A stretch of 64,000 nucleotides of DNA from Arthrinium phaeospermum (Eukaryota; Ascomycota; Sordariomycetes; Amphisphaeriales; Apiosporaceae). The notes under the pieces are model-generated. The model had not been told where the DNA came from. It saw only the letters and a list, made by a program, of their open reading frames with translations, and did no database searches. This document shows positions 1-11,016 of the stretch, one piece after another; position 1 is the first letter of the stretch, and each line of letters starts with the position of its first letter. The stretch spans positions 682,001 to 746,000 of the forward strand of contig QYRS01000009.1 in NCBI GenBank assembly GCA_006503535.1. Reading direction: 5' to 3'. The translations under genes were made by a program, and so were the position numbers.

Positions 1-2979
1 ATTTCGACTCTCTCCTAACGTCGGTTTCATCCCTCTCATCAACTTTGCCATCGACTGGACCATGCACCTTTAGACCAGCGTTGGAGCCAGCATTTGAGCA
101 CAATACATCATGACGTCAATGTCGAAATCGCATGTTCGTTAGGAAGAATTATTGTTAACTGCATATGTCAGATGTCTATTCTGGCACAAAGATTAGCTTG
201 AAGGCTGGTAGGCTGGCTCGTTGTTCTAGTCCACAACGGGAGAGAATACACAAGTACCTATCTAATACCCCCTGGAGGGGTCTGGGTTGGCGCCTGTAGG
301 GTGTGTTTAGGGTCAAAATGGCCAAGAACCCACTTGTCTTAGCACGTTGAAACACTGTTGGGTCCCTTTACTTGCCCGCACAGGCATTGAGTACGGGTAC
401 TAACGTCCACCTGTCACCTAATGCATCTGGATGACTTTAAAACCACAACCATCAAGTTCCGGAAGAAGCCACTCGTTCAGCAACTCAGTCTTATCCATTT
501 GTTGGCCCAAACCCGCCACCGTTGCGGACTTGGTTCGTACCGCTACCATCAACAAGGACGAGGAGGTAGCGAAGGTCACTACTGCTCGGGCCCTCGCGAT
601 CGTTGATACTGCTGATGCTGCCAACCTGCGCGAAGAGCGCGCAAAACGCTACACCGCCAAGGCCGATGCTACTTCCTGAGCAAACGAGCACCTCACCGCC
701 AGCAGCCACGTCGCCGCAACCAGAGCCGTCCCTGTCATTCTAATCAACCGATTGCAATTGGCCGTCACCATTGCAGCCAGAGGACCCGCGGCTAGGCTTC
801 GGCCAAGCCCTCCGTTTCTACAACTAGGAGATCGTCGACGCGTTCGCTGTCCACGGCTTCGTCCGCTCTGCCAAATCTACCGCACGCTGCTGTTAGCGTA
901 CACCGTCAGTGCGCCGGACGCGATGGCGTGGCGGGCTATTTCGGGACCCTCGGACTTGAAGCGGCCGTTGCCACCGGAAACGCCGGGCCCCTTCCCGTGT
1001 CAGCAGCAGAAATATAGCTCGATCCTGAGTCTGAGCCAGAACCCGAGTCGGAGACGGCCAGCACTGCGTTCTCGGCGTCGGGCTAGAACTGCCCCATAGC
1101 TAGCGGCCATGCCCGCGGGCGCCGCCGAAAGGCCAATTGTCTCTGGCACCGCGTATCTTCCTTCTCGAGAAACATGTCGGGGGCGAGGACGAACAGAAGA
1201 ACACCGAAGTCTGTGCGTGGCTGTTCCTGCTGGCGAGCTTCAGGCTTATCAATTGTGGCCTGGTCTTTCTGCGTCTGATAGTCTCACGCCAGTAAGTGGC
1301 TACCGCCAACATATTTCATGAAGCCCGCCGCGATCGAGTCTGGGTCAGGACTTCCTGATACCCAGTGGTCATCGCCGTCGTCACCAAGACTCGCTCGGTT
1401 TCTTGCCCCTGTTCCGCGCCTCCCGTGCTTAGGCGAGAGCGAACACGAAGAAGAAGAGCGTCGAGGTCTACGTATTATGGTTGTTGGCTGGTAACCTTCG
1501 GGGTCATCGATTGGTTTTGCATATGGCGGTACCGGTGGGTTCTCTCTGTCGGCAGCACTCTGTGGCTGGTGAATTACGAGATAATTAACGCCGTCGCTGC
1601 CGCGGAAGATCCCGGGCGCAGTTTAGAATCAGACAAAAGAGTATGCCCGTGCAGCGAAGAGAAGGTCGCCGATTTTCCAACCAGAACTGATCTGTATGCG
1701 TTGCACACACCCACGGGTTGTTGTCTTCCAAAACCGGTGGTGTAAACTGCTCTCAATATGTAGTCAGCTTCAAGGCGCCTGCATGAAATGTATTGATCAT
1801 AGAAGGCAGACCATCAGCATCAACCCACTACTGATATGACTGCTATGACTACTAGTACTACCACGCATACTGCTACGACCACCACCACCATTTGGGACAG
1901 CATCAGCAGCAGCAGCAGCGCAAGTTGAGGTAGCAGAAGCAGTAGCATCAGCGCCACAATGGAGGAAAATTCGTGGTGTAATAAAATAGCACAAACTGAT
2001 CAACAGCCTTACTTTCCGCCGTATCAAATGAACTTTGGGGGTACTTTACTGGGGTAATGTTCAATTATGTAGATATGATGGGCTGGAGGATGCCGCGTCC
2101 GATCGCTGTCGTCTCTGAGCCTCAGGATTGGCCTAGAAACGAGGGTGCGATATCGATCCAATAGATGCCTAGCGCAGGCTACGTTTTGAATCCATGAAGA
2201 CCGTTCAACAGCCGTTGCGGCACTGGGCATACCACCCTCGGTTTGATTTTGCGTTCTGGGGCAGCCTGCTCCCTGCACGTCATTATTTTCTGCCAAGGCA
2301 CGTGAAAATAGGATTGAGGGAACACACAGCAAAAGGTCCGGAAAGACCCACCAACACCCCTAGCACCATGTATGCGTAACACTCCTGCTAGTGGGGAGGC
2401 CCTTTGGAAGCAAAGCGATCAATGTTGGCAGTGGTTATAGGCCTCTAAGTGACCTCGCCCTAGGGCCCCGAAAGCATGGGCTTTGGTGAAACGGTTGGGC
2501 CCTAAGCAAAAGCCATGCCGGGCTGTTCCTGCACGAAGTAATGAACAAAACCTATTGAAGTACGTATGAGGTAGAGATGTACAGAGCAAAGTCAAACCGA
2601 TTGATCTGAAGAAGGAAGGAAGTCGATGCAGTGCAGTTGAAACCCCGCTCAGCCAAGCTCTCAATCGTTGGGAGTCTGGCTGGTTGATTGTTGTGCTTTA
2701 GTTTGCCTTTGCCTCTTGATCCGATGCTTTCTTTTCTCACATCAACTTGAACAATTTCTTTCTGCATCGCTAAATGCATTAGCAAGTCGAATTTTGTCAA
2801 TATCATTTACCATTCTTCTTTAGCCCTTACATCCAATCTAGTATGTCAACCCTTGCCTTTCGAGTTATCGACTATATAATGACCGGTGGTGATGCAGAAC
2901 GTCTTTTATTGGTATATTTGCCTTTGCTACCGCTGCATCTACCACTGCCACTGCCACTGCTACTGCTGCTGCTGTCAAA
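1..2979. other. gene-poor, decayed 5' flank
   Basis: No intact gene is supported here. Open frames are short and interrupted. Between about 420 and 1330 the + strand has protein-like pieces in different frames separated by stops, for example an Ala/Thr-rich piece at about 520-678 and a hydrophobic piece at about 1140-1275. These could be remnants of an old gene, but I cannot name a family. Around 1840-1945 there are short CTA/ACC/AGC-type simple repeats. The last 100 bases before 2980 hold a TATA box and (CTGCCA)-like repeats leading into the next gene. Confidence 0.5.
2872..2878 (+). promoter_or_regulatory. TATA box upstream of the exon-triplication gene
   Basis: TATATAA lies about 102 bases upstream of the ATG at 2980, a normal distance for a fungal core promoter. 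It is the only good TATA element close to this start and supports 2980 as a real 5' end. Confidence 0.45.
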
Positions 2980-3513
2980 ATGCCTTCTTCGTACGTTCAC
3001 ACACCCTATACTCTGATCGCGACACGAAACGCCCAAAGCTAACAGTTGTGATATAGCTGGACCGAAGACATCCTGGGGGCTCTGCCCACCACCAACAACG
3101 ACAAAAGCACCAGCACCAGCACCACTGCCACTGCCACCTCCACTACCACCACCAGCAACAGGAGCACCACCAGCCCCACCACCACCACACCAGCTCCTCC
3201 CGCTGCCACTGCTGCTACTACTTCTGCTACAATGCCTTCTTCGTACGTTCGCACAACCTACCCCCTGAGCGCGATACGAAGCGATCTGAGCTAATCAGTT
3301 ATGATGTATAGTTGGATAGAAGATCTCTCGGGACCCCTGCCCACGACCTTCAGCACCGGCGCCGCCCCCGCCAACGGCACGAGCACCACCCCCGCCAGCA
3401 CCGGCACCACCACCACACCCGACCTTCCCGCTGGTTGCTATTACTTCTGCTACAATGCCTTCGTCGTACGTTCACACAACCTATCCCGTGAGTGCGATAC
3501 GAATCGATCTTAG
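2980..3513 (+). CDS. hypothetical Thr/Ala-rich protein built from repeated exon units
   Basis: The model is a start exon 2980-2990 (ATGCCTTCTTC), intron 2991-3056, exon 3057-3242, intron 3243-3311 and exon 3312-3513, giving about 132 residues. Both introns have GTACGT donors, a CTAAC/CTAATC branch motif and ATAG/TATAG acceptors. Each unit encodes MPSS, then after the intron W-(T/I)-E-D followed by a Ser/Gly/Pro/Thr-rich stretch. The end of exon 2 re-creates MPSS at the next donor, so the units are tandem copies. A third copy begins at 3455 but lies one base out of frame, which ends the protein early. No family recognised and no signal peptide seen. It may be a decaying gene. Confidence 0.4.
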
Positions 3514-3643
3514 CTAATCAATTGTGATATATAGTTGGACTGAAGAAATTTCTGGGGCCCTGACCACTACTCTCAGCACCGGCGCCGCCCCCGCCAACCG
3601 TACCAGCACCACTGCCGCCGCCACCCCGGCCGTCACCCCCTAG
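2980..3643 (+). repeat. tandem triplication of an exon-intron unit
   Basis: Three copies of about 220-250 bases start at 2980, 3232 and 3455. Each begins ATGCCTTC(T)TC / ATGCCTTCGTC, continues with an intron of 66-69 bases (2991-3056, 3243-3311, 3466-3534) and resumes with TTGGA or CTGGA. Intron position and phase are the same in all three. Copy 3 runs to a TAG at 3641 after a Pro-rich tail. Duplication with intron retention points to local tandem DNA duplication rather than reverse transcription. Confidence 0.7.
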
Positions 3644-4537
3644 CTTGTCACTATCACGTGGGGCCAGCTCAGCGCCACCGGTATTCCCGTGGTGGTATCG
3701 TGGCTGCAAGTGTTCGGTCTGATCGACCGGGCGCTGGGCTGGGCTGGCTCTGGCGGCTAGTCCTGTCCAGCAAGAGAGTCCGCGCCGCCGCCGCCGCCGC
3801 GATGCAGCTGTGGGACCATGCGGTCCTTGAGGGCGCCGCTGCCGCCAACGCCAACCCGGGCCTGCGCATTGCCAGCGCAAAGGGCTTCGCCGACTAGGCA
3901 GAGGCAGAGGCCGCGGCCGCAGCCGCCAAGCTGGTGGCCGCCAGCAACCCCAGCGCCGAGGCCCGCGCCGCCATTGCCCTCGCCGCCGCCGAGACAGGCG
4001 ATGTCGAGATCGACAAGAGGGCGGCTGCCCATGCCCTCGACAACGCCGCAGGCGCCGCGGCCCTGCCCGGCAGCAACAGCAGCAGCGACAGTAGCAGCCG
4101 CCGCAGCAGCCACAGCAGTAACAACAACACCAACACCAACACCAACAGCTGCAGAGGTAGCGGCAGCGGCGGCGACGGGGGCGGCACCAGTAGTAATAGA
4201 AGTATGAGTTCAGGAGGGGGTGGAGGAGGACTCGGGTTGTACAACAGGGCAGGGGAGGGGGTCGAGGAGGATTCGTGGGTTGTACAACGGGGCAGGGGAA
4301 GGGGTCGAGGAGGATTCGTGGGTTGTACAACAGAGCAGTATTCCTAAACAATTGAGATTTGGGCCGGCCCTGAACCCGCATAACACATGGACGTCCGACT
4401 TGTTTTTGGCCTTCGAGCCGTCGCGCAAGCTGATGCTCTGGGACCTGGCGGTCATCGAGGCCGCGGCCGCCGCCAACCCTGCCACCGGGCTCTCCAATGG
4501 CCTCCAGGATCGCCGCACCCGCCAATCCGCCCTCTAG
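3644..4537 (+). pseudogene. decayed Ala-rich gene
   Basis: After the TAG at 3641 the frame still reads like protein (L-V-T-I-T-W-G-Q-L-S-A-T-G to about 3760) before another TAG. From 3802 a different frame encodes M-Q-L-W-D-H-A-V-L-E-G followed by an Ala/Asn-rich run and a TAG at 3895, then stays open and Ala-rich to about 4075. A related block at about 4417-4537 encodes K-L-M-L-W-D-L-A-V-I-E followed by another Ala run and a stop. The repeated LWD-x-AV-(L/I)-E blocks and in-frame TAG codons indicate an old gene, probably part of the same locus as the exon triplication. Low-complexity AGC/AAC repeats fill 4070-4160. Confidence 0.4.
4234..4340. repeat. 43-bp minisatellite
   Basis: Two full units of 43 bases (4234-4276 and 4277-4319) and a partial third (from 4320) begin with GGGTTGTACAACA or ...ACG and continue through G-rich sequence to GAGGATTCGT. 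A G-rich partial copy precedes them. The units differ at only a few positions. The repeat lies inside the decayed Ala-rich gene. Confidence 0.8.
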
Positions 4538-4812
4538 GAGAACACCGCGCCACCCACTCCAAGCGTGTCATTCGCGGAGAGCGCAACTAAGCGCAACTCC
4601 TCCGAGTTTCTGGGATTGCAGGAGTGGGGGATGAACTTTTGATTTTACAGGGCAAAGGAGTCATCATTGCGTTTGGGATCGCGTTGATTTCGCAAATTTT
4701 GTGCACTTCATGAATGAGGGTAGTATCATTATCTTGAATTGATACAGACCAAGGAACAGACCAGGTACCAGACATACAGACTTCTTCTCCCTTGTGACTT
4801 GCTTTTGTGCCA

Positions 4813-6543
4813 TTAAACGGGGCCCTTATCCAGGCTACCTTTCAACCCAATTTCCCGCTTATGCAGAAACCGAATGGCTATGGCTGTCGCGATCAGGAGC
4901 ACCGCCAACCCCAGTGTGGTCGAGTAGCCCTTGGGATACTGCGGGGCCTCGACCTGCTGCCAGATCAGGAGCGGGAGCCAGGCCTGGAAGACGTAGGCCA
5001 TCATGTTCATGCTTCCGGTGACGATGGCCCGCTTCTCCGTGTCGTCGTTGCAGATCTCGTGCGCCCAGGCGAAGGCGAGGCCGCTGATGCCGCCGCCGAA
5101 TCCACACATCAAGAAACAGGCCCACTTGAACCCATTGGGAATGGCCCAGGCTGTCAGGCCGCCGTACGCGAGAATCTTGACGAGGCCCGAGAAGACGATG
5201 GGGGGCCACCGGGCGCCGTGGAAGACGGTGTCCGAGGTCCAGGCGTAGATAAGGGTCGTGACGATGGAGATGACTTCGGTCAGGGTCGGGTAGAGGTTCA
5301 CCGCGCGGACGTCGTAGTGCTCGCTCTTGAGCCAGAGCTGGAAGGCCGGCTGCGAGTTTCCGCCGTTGCCGTTGTTGAAGACGATGTAGAGGAGGACCAG
5401 CATGTAGATGTGCCAGGTCGAGAAGATGCTGGCGACCTTCTTCTTGGTGAAGGGCTGCCGCGTGGCGCGGCCCTCGAGCTCCATCCGTCGCTTGGCGAGG
5501 GAGATCTCGTCGGGGGTGAAGTACCACGCCGTGGTGATTTCGGGGATGTCGGGGAGGAAGAAGAAGCCGGCGAGGGCGATGGGGAGGGAGACGACGGTGT
5601 TGGTGATGAAGAGCCATTGCCAGCCGTGCCAGCCGTTTACGCCGTTGAGGTTATGCGACCCCGCCACTGGAATAATGGAATAATGTTAGCCATTGATCGA
5701 ATAGACTGCTGGCAATATCCGACGAGAGACACGTACTGAGGTATCCAGAGACCATGGATCCCACGTTTCCCATGGCGTGGAAGAGGCAGGATCTCTTTGC
5801 AAGCTCATCTTTGCGGTACCACGACCCGATGATGTACTGCATGCCGGGGTAGAAAGTACTCTCTGCGAGGCCGATGAAGAACCGCAGGACGTAGATCTGG
5901 GTCGGGGTGTTGCATTTGATCAGGAGGATCGTCAATACGGACCAGGTTACCTAGGCAATTGTTAGGGAATGACAGTGCGTATCGTACCGTGAGGACCCAT
6001 GGAACTCACCTCGCAAAAGGGAATCCAGTATCGGGGGCGGATCCGGGTCAGGAGTAGGTTGCTGTCAGTTGTCAGTGGACTGCGATACCCCTCAGTCTGA
6101 TCCGGGCATTTTCCACTCACCTAGGCAGCTCCCCGATGACATAGCCGACAGTCCAACACGTCTGCATGTAGTTGAGCTCATTGCCATACAGCTGGAGATC
6201 CTCCTTCATGCCGGACACGAATGCATTGTTGATGTTGACCTTGACTACATGTTAGCGTCTGCTCACTCAAAAGCTCTAGCTTCAAACTTGCCTGGTCGAG
6301 ATATTTGATGAAGTACCCGAGCGAGGCCAGCGTCATGAGAGCGAGGTCCAACTTGAATAGAAACCGACGCTCCTCGGGAGACTTGTCAAAGGTGTCCCAT
6401 ATGTATGACTTCCACGACCTTTTGGGTTGTTCCTGTACATCTATTGGAGACGATACATTGCGGACATCTCTTTCTGAGGCGCTTGGTGACGTGATCTCGG
6501 GCTGTGGCGTCTTCTCGCTCTCCACGCCATTGAAAACTGTCAT
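4813..6543 (-). CDS. Dal5/Liz1-like MFS transporter (anion:cation symporter family)
   Basis: Five exons on the minus strand: 6543-6292, 6239-6121, 6061-6010, 5950-5737 and 5666-4813, in phase throughout, giving 496 residues. The N-terminal part has K-S-P-E-E-R-R followed by the first span and the [20 protein letters not shown] region typical of fungal allantoate/pantothenate-type transporters. Later segments include the [18 protein letters not shown] and [10 protein letters not shown] regions of the ACS family, then a loop of [11 protein letters not shown] type and the second six-helix bundle. It should act in the plasma membrane importing a small organic anion or vitamin; substrate cannot be read from sequence. 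Intron 1 (6240-6291) needs a GC donor (GCAAGT); the family motif across that junction supports it. Confidence 0.9.
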
Positions 6544-7720
6544 TGTTCTTGATATGATATTCTTGTCGAGTAGGCGGACGCTGGGGCTACTTCCTTAGCT
6601 GACTCTCCTGGAGGCATGTGGAAGACTTTATAATCAAGAGGCTAAAATCAACCATCTCCACGGGGGGTATACCACAAGAGACTAGTGGGATCTCCCAGCA
6701 TCAGTCCCAAGCCTCGAGGCCCCGCTGGCCAAGTGATAAGGAGGTCCTTGGGATTGACGTCTGCAGGAGTCTGGCGGGTTTACCTATGCACAATCGCTCA
6801 AGTTCATCGCATTGAATCCCGACAACTATCTCCCCTACGCGTATTGGGAAATGAGGGGCATCAAAGGCAGTTGATAACGGGCCGCTCTTCTCCATGTAGG
6901 AAGTTGCACACCAAGGGGAGTGACGTGGTGCCTCTGCCAATGATAGGACTTGGCACGGAAAACGCCATCTGGAGTTCCATTGCGTGACGGCCTTGGCACG
7001 GCAGTTTGCCCAGACACCGCCTGGCGCAGGTCGAATTGATCCAACTAGATGCGGGAACACGGTAGGTGGGGATGTCGCCATTCTCGGCGGGGATTGCTCA
7101 TCCTGACCCCGGGATTAAAGCCGAACACCCCGCGTTCGGGACATGCACAACCCTGGGATTACTACCACGACGTCTAACTATTGGGCCATATGCTGACATT
7201 CTTCTTACCATTTCTCGTTTGCAGAAACCTCTCTCACCTTGAAGATCTGTCATGTGCGCACTGATTAAATTTACTATACCTCTTTCCTTTTACCTTTGGA
7301 GATTCTGTCATCACAACCACTGTGTCTTGCATCTCACGATGTGTTCATGCCCCACCTGAGGTGCTGTGTCGCCTGCTAGGCTGAGTCTCCCGTTGGTTCG
7401 GGGCTAGCCTGCCCCTCGTTTGCCAGGAGGCAGACAACGTGGACCGAAGCGGCGAGTGCGAGGACACTGGCCGGCCAGACCCCCGGGGAGCCGGCCGTGG
7501 CTATGACTGTAGGCGTTATTGCTTCAGCCCCGGTGCTTATCACCCGATGGTGATTTCTATTACTGAATAGTTCATCTTATTCTAGTACTCATCCCGTCTT
7601 CCTTGAACAATCCCTCTTATTCCAGTCCCCTTCCCATCGTCTTTGATCAGGTATCAGTTGCTCAAATCGTAATCCTCGATCTTTCAATGGACAGACGCCT
7701 CAGCTGTCGGGCATCTTGGT
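6544..7720. other. intergenic region
   Basis: The 5' flank of the transporter gene and the 3' flank of the ankyrin gene. A G+C-rich block at about 7360-7520 stands out from its A+T-rich surroundings but contains no supported gene. I see no clear promoter element beyond general CT-rich tracts. Confidence 0.5.
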
Positions 7721-10041
7721 TTAACCCTCCGGGTGTCGTAGATAGAATTCAGACCTGTCGGTACGGTTTGGGATATGGTACATGCCTAGTCGGTGCCTCC
7801 TCAGGCTTTTGCGACGTCTCCTCTCTTGCATATCCTCACAAGTCCTTTCGAATTGCTCCGATCTCAGCTGCCTTTCAACTTTCATTTTGTCCCTCAAGCG
7901 CCTGCACTCTTCCTCGGCACTCTTCCCTTGGGACGGCAGTCGAATTATATCGTCAATGCTCAGACCAAGCCTTATGCACGCGTCTACAGTCTGATAACGG
8001 ACGCCTTGCTTCTGGAGCCGCTTTGCCTGCTTCGCCGTATACGTCCACTTGCGGGAGTGGAAGCCCTCCGACGCCCACGACTTCTTGCACCGCTTCGACT
8101 TCGTCCGGGCGTCGAGGCTGGCTTGGAGCTGTCGGATCACGGAGGGCCGTATGCCCTTCTTTACTGCCATCAGGAGATCCCGCTGGTCCCCAGGTCTACA
8201 GGCTTCCGGGTCGGCGCCGTTAGCCAGGAGAAAGGCTACCTTATCCGAGTGGATACCAAGTTTGAGAGCCATGGACAAAGGGGTATGCCCATGCCTACTG
8301 ATTGCGTTGATGTCTTGAGGTCGTTTTTCGAACGCTGCACTCAGCAAGTCCAATGGCAGCACGTCCGAGCCAGTGATATAGTGCAGTATGGACAGACCCA
8401 ATCTCCCAGTGTTGGGGTTTCGCCCACGATCGTCACCCCCTAATTCCCCCTCTTGAAGGGGACCGAGGCCGACTCCGCGCCCAATCAACCATCTGAGAGT
8501 TGCTTGATTCTTCGACGCGTCTTCCACGGCATGGAACATGCAATATCTCAACAGTTCCTCAGGGAAGTCGGGGTGCGTTTGAAGTATCAACTTCGTACAT
8601 GGGAGGAAAGCATCATCTTCCATGCAAAGCCCCAACGCGCATCCTTTATACCCATCGTAGTCAGGGGCTATTTGAGTTCTCCAGAAGTCGTGGTCGACCC
8701 GAACGCCCATCTTAACGAGGCGTAGGGCATTCTCGTGCGCGTGGAAAAGGACGGCCCATAGCAAAGCGTCACGATTTGCCTTGTCTCTGAGCGCAACATC
8801 GGCCCCGTGGCGAAGGAGGCATTCGATAATGGCATCGTTATTTGGGCGGGCTACCGCCCACATGAGAGGCGTGCTGCATTCCAACTGTTCCGAAACTGTG
8901 TTGACATTGGCCCCCTTTTCAAGGATGGTTGCCACCTATGAACTCGCGGTGTCAGCCGTTACTCTTCTTGAAGTTAACAGTGCCTTCAAAGGGAAGAATA
9001 GAAATTCCTCGAACAGGAGGCTACTTTATGGATAAACCTTCAAAGTTGCTTACCACATTTTCCATACCCATGAAGCACGCAAGATGGAGCGGATGCACGG
9101 TCCACTCGAACTCCGTATCTTGTTCATGGTCCTCATGATTGGCGATCCTGGCGATTTCGACAGTTCTTTCATTGTCATAGAAACTGTTAATGAGATATTC
9201 GGCTGTTCCGGCATGGCCACGGAGGATTGCTATGACAGTAGCGTCCAGACCAAAGTCTCTTCGAAAGCAGTGGATGAAAAATTCTTCGGGGAACTGCGCT
9301 ATCGACGGGTTTATGAAGCGAAAGACATCGCGGAGCTGATGATCGACGGTCCCGAGTACGTTCGCAGACCATGTAGCGCCCGAAAGGACGGTCATGTCGG
9401 GCATCACACCGCCATGCCGCACTTGACTCAACAGCTTGAGGATGCCGGTGTGGCCGTACCAAGCGGCAAAGTGGACAGCGGAGTTGAGAGAGTCCAGATG
9501 CTTGAGGAAGATGTAATCGGGCCAGATGCGCCCCGCCGCAGCAATGGTCCTCTCCGCGACCGCCTCTGCTCCCGCCACAGCGGCCCATTGCAGAGCAGTG
9601 AGCGGTCTCCACTTCGGAGCCGACAAAGGGCGGAGCCGAGTTATTTCCACATGTTCTTCCCAGTATGCGAGCTCGAACTCGGCGTCTTCGGCATCATCCG
9701 AGTCGTAGGGCTTTTCTTCCATGATTGCATGCCAGTCTTCTGCCTTCGTGGGTTCGCTTTTGTCGAGGCATGTCTTGTGGAACAGCACGTCCGTTCTGTA
9801 GATTTCGGTCTCCAACAGTTTCCAGTGATCGCGGCAAGTTCTTGCCAGGTTGAATACGTCGACGGGGCTGTGAAGGAATGAGTGAGCGGTGGCCCAGAAG
9901 ATGTCACCGGGCAGGACCTGCAGAATGATTAGCAAATGCCCCTATGGAGTTGTCTTGAAATTCAGATTTAGGTACTTAGGGTACCTTATTGTCCTGTCCG
10001 GTATTCATAGTGTTCTCGACAGTCGTTTCCTCTGCATCCAT
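7721..10041 (-). CDS. F-box-like / ankyrin-repeat protein
   Basis: Three exons: 10041-9985, 9917-9054 and 8935-7721, in phase, 711 residues. The first exon is short (19 codons). Exon 2 opens with V-L-P-G-D-I-F-W and runs through N-L-A-R-T-C-R-D-H-W-K-L-L, matching the L-P...A-R-T-C-R pattern of fungal F-box-like segments (about residues 20-65). Degenerate ankyrin repeats follow, such as T-A-L-Q-W-A-A-V-A-G, S-A-V-H-F-A-A-W-Y-G-H, H-P-L-H-L-A-C-F-M-G, S-T-P-L-M-W-A-V and H-T-P-L-S-M-A-L. The tail is Lys/Arg-rich and probably helical. By family it may recruit a target to an SCF ubiquitin ligase, which is inferred. The intron at 8936-9053 lies inside an ankyrin repeat, and the repeat reads correctly across the junction. 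Confidence 0.85.
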
Positions 10042-10180
10042 CTTGACTTTGATGACTTGAAAGCATCTGGGGATTCAGATGCGGCAGTAACAACTTGATC
10101 CACGCCGATGATTGATCAGACTCCTAGATAAAGAAGCTCTCGTTGAGCTAACAAACAAAGACACCACAACCGTAAATGGG

Positions 10181-10190
10181 CTTATATATG
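10181..10190 (-). promoter_or_regulatory. TATA-like element of the ankyrin gene
   Basis: CTTATATATG sits about 140 bases upstream of the minus-strand ATG at 10041, within an A+T-rich intergenic stretch (10042-10385). It fits a core promoter for the ankyrin gene. Nothing else is recognised in that stretch. Confidence 0.35.
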
Positions 10191-10385
10191 GTCATTCGAT
10201 GCTCTTTGACATGCTGGATCCATCCTCAATGGGAATAGATAATGCATGGATTATACAACATTATACGTGGCCGGTGTGAATAAGTGCGTGAATTGATCAA
10301 TGGTGGAATTAAGGATGATGACAATGATTATTATTAATTATTACATATCTGAATATCATATAAATCTGAAATACTGCTCCTGGTT

Positions 10386-10664
10386 TTAGTGCGGTACGTT
10401 TTCCATCAACAAAGACCCATCCATATAATCCGGGAAAAACGACTCACCGACAAATCCCAAGTTCCCGTCTAGCTCTCGAATGATGTAGGGAGCACCCTTG
10501 CCGTAGAGGATAGACACAGCGTCCTGTCGCTTGGTATCGGCTTTCCCGATCCCGATGTAACCGCCCGCGGTCAATATAAGGGCCCTCTTGAAACAGTGGT
10601 TCTCGACCAAAGATATGCATATCTTTGGGTCACAGCCGGCGGACAAGCCATTTAGCAGCTTCAT
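10386..10664 (-). pseudogene. HET-protein C-terminal fragment
   Basis: A 92-codon frame carries the module that ends fungal heterokaryon-incompatibility (HET, PF06985-containing) proteins: G-G-Y-I-G-I-G, then D-A-V-S-I-L-Y-G, P-Y-I-I-R, F-V-G-E-S and Y-M-D-G-S-L. In complete proteins these follow several hundred residues that include the HET domain. No HET domain is seen in any frame nearby. It is either a stand-alone short gene or, more likely, the surviving 3' end of a deleted HET gene. The family assignment rests on the spaced motif set and is from memory of the family pattern. The flanks (10665-11016) hold no supported coding sequence. Confidence 0.55.
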
Positions 10665-11016
10665 GGTGTTTGATTCGATGTCATGCGAACCGGGTGTCTC
10701 ACTGTAGGGTCAATGTCGCTGCAATTGAGTCAATTTACCTGACTGGCATGTGCTCTAGTTCTCTGAACAGCCTGACAATGGAAGCTACAGTCACCCGGGA
10801 GAGATGAAGGCGAGACAGGTAAGTAATAACAAGTATAAGAATAAGATGGCATAAACATAACTATAGAAAATGGAATAGATCCTGGGATCAGTTGGAATGA
10901 GCATTGAGATTTGTGGAATAATTCGACTACCTTGTGTGTATGTTAACAACCCCTACTCATGAGATACCGAGAGTCTGTGGTAGAGCTCCCTAGACCCCAT
11001 TGCTATCGAGACCCAA

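Noticed and set aside
3518..4525. 335-codon minus-strand frame rich in Arg/Cys
   Set aside because: It is the antisense of AGC/GCC simple repeats and Ala-rich debris; composition is extreme and no motif appears.
4807..5739. 310-codon + frame
   Set aside because: Antisense of the last exons of the Dal5/Liz1-like transporter, whose protein and splice sites are clear.
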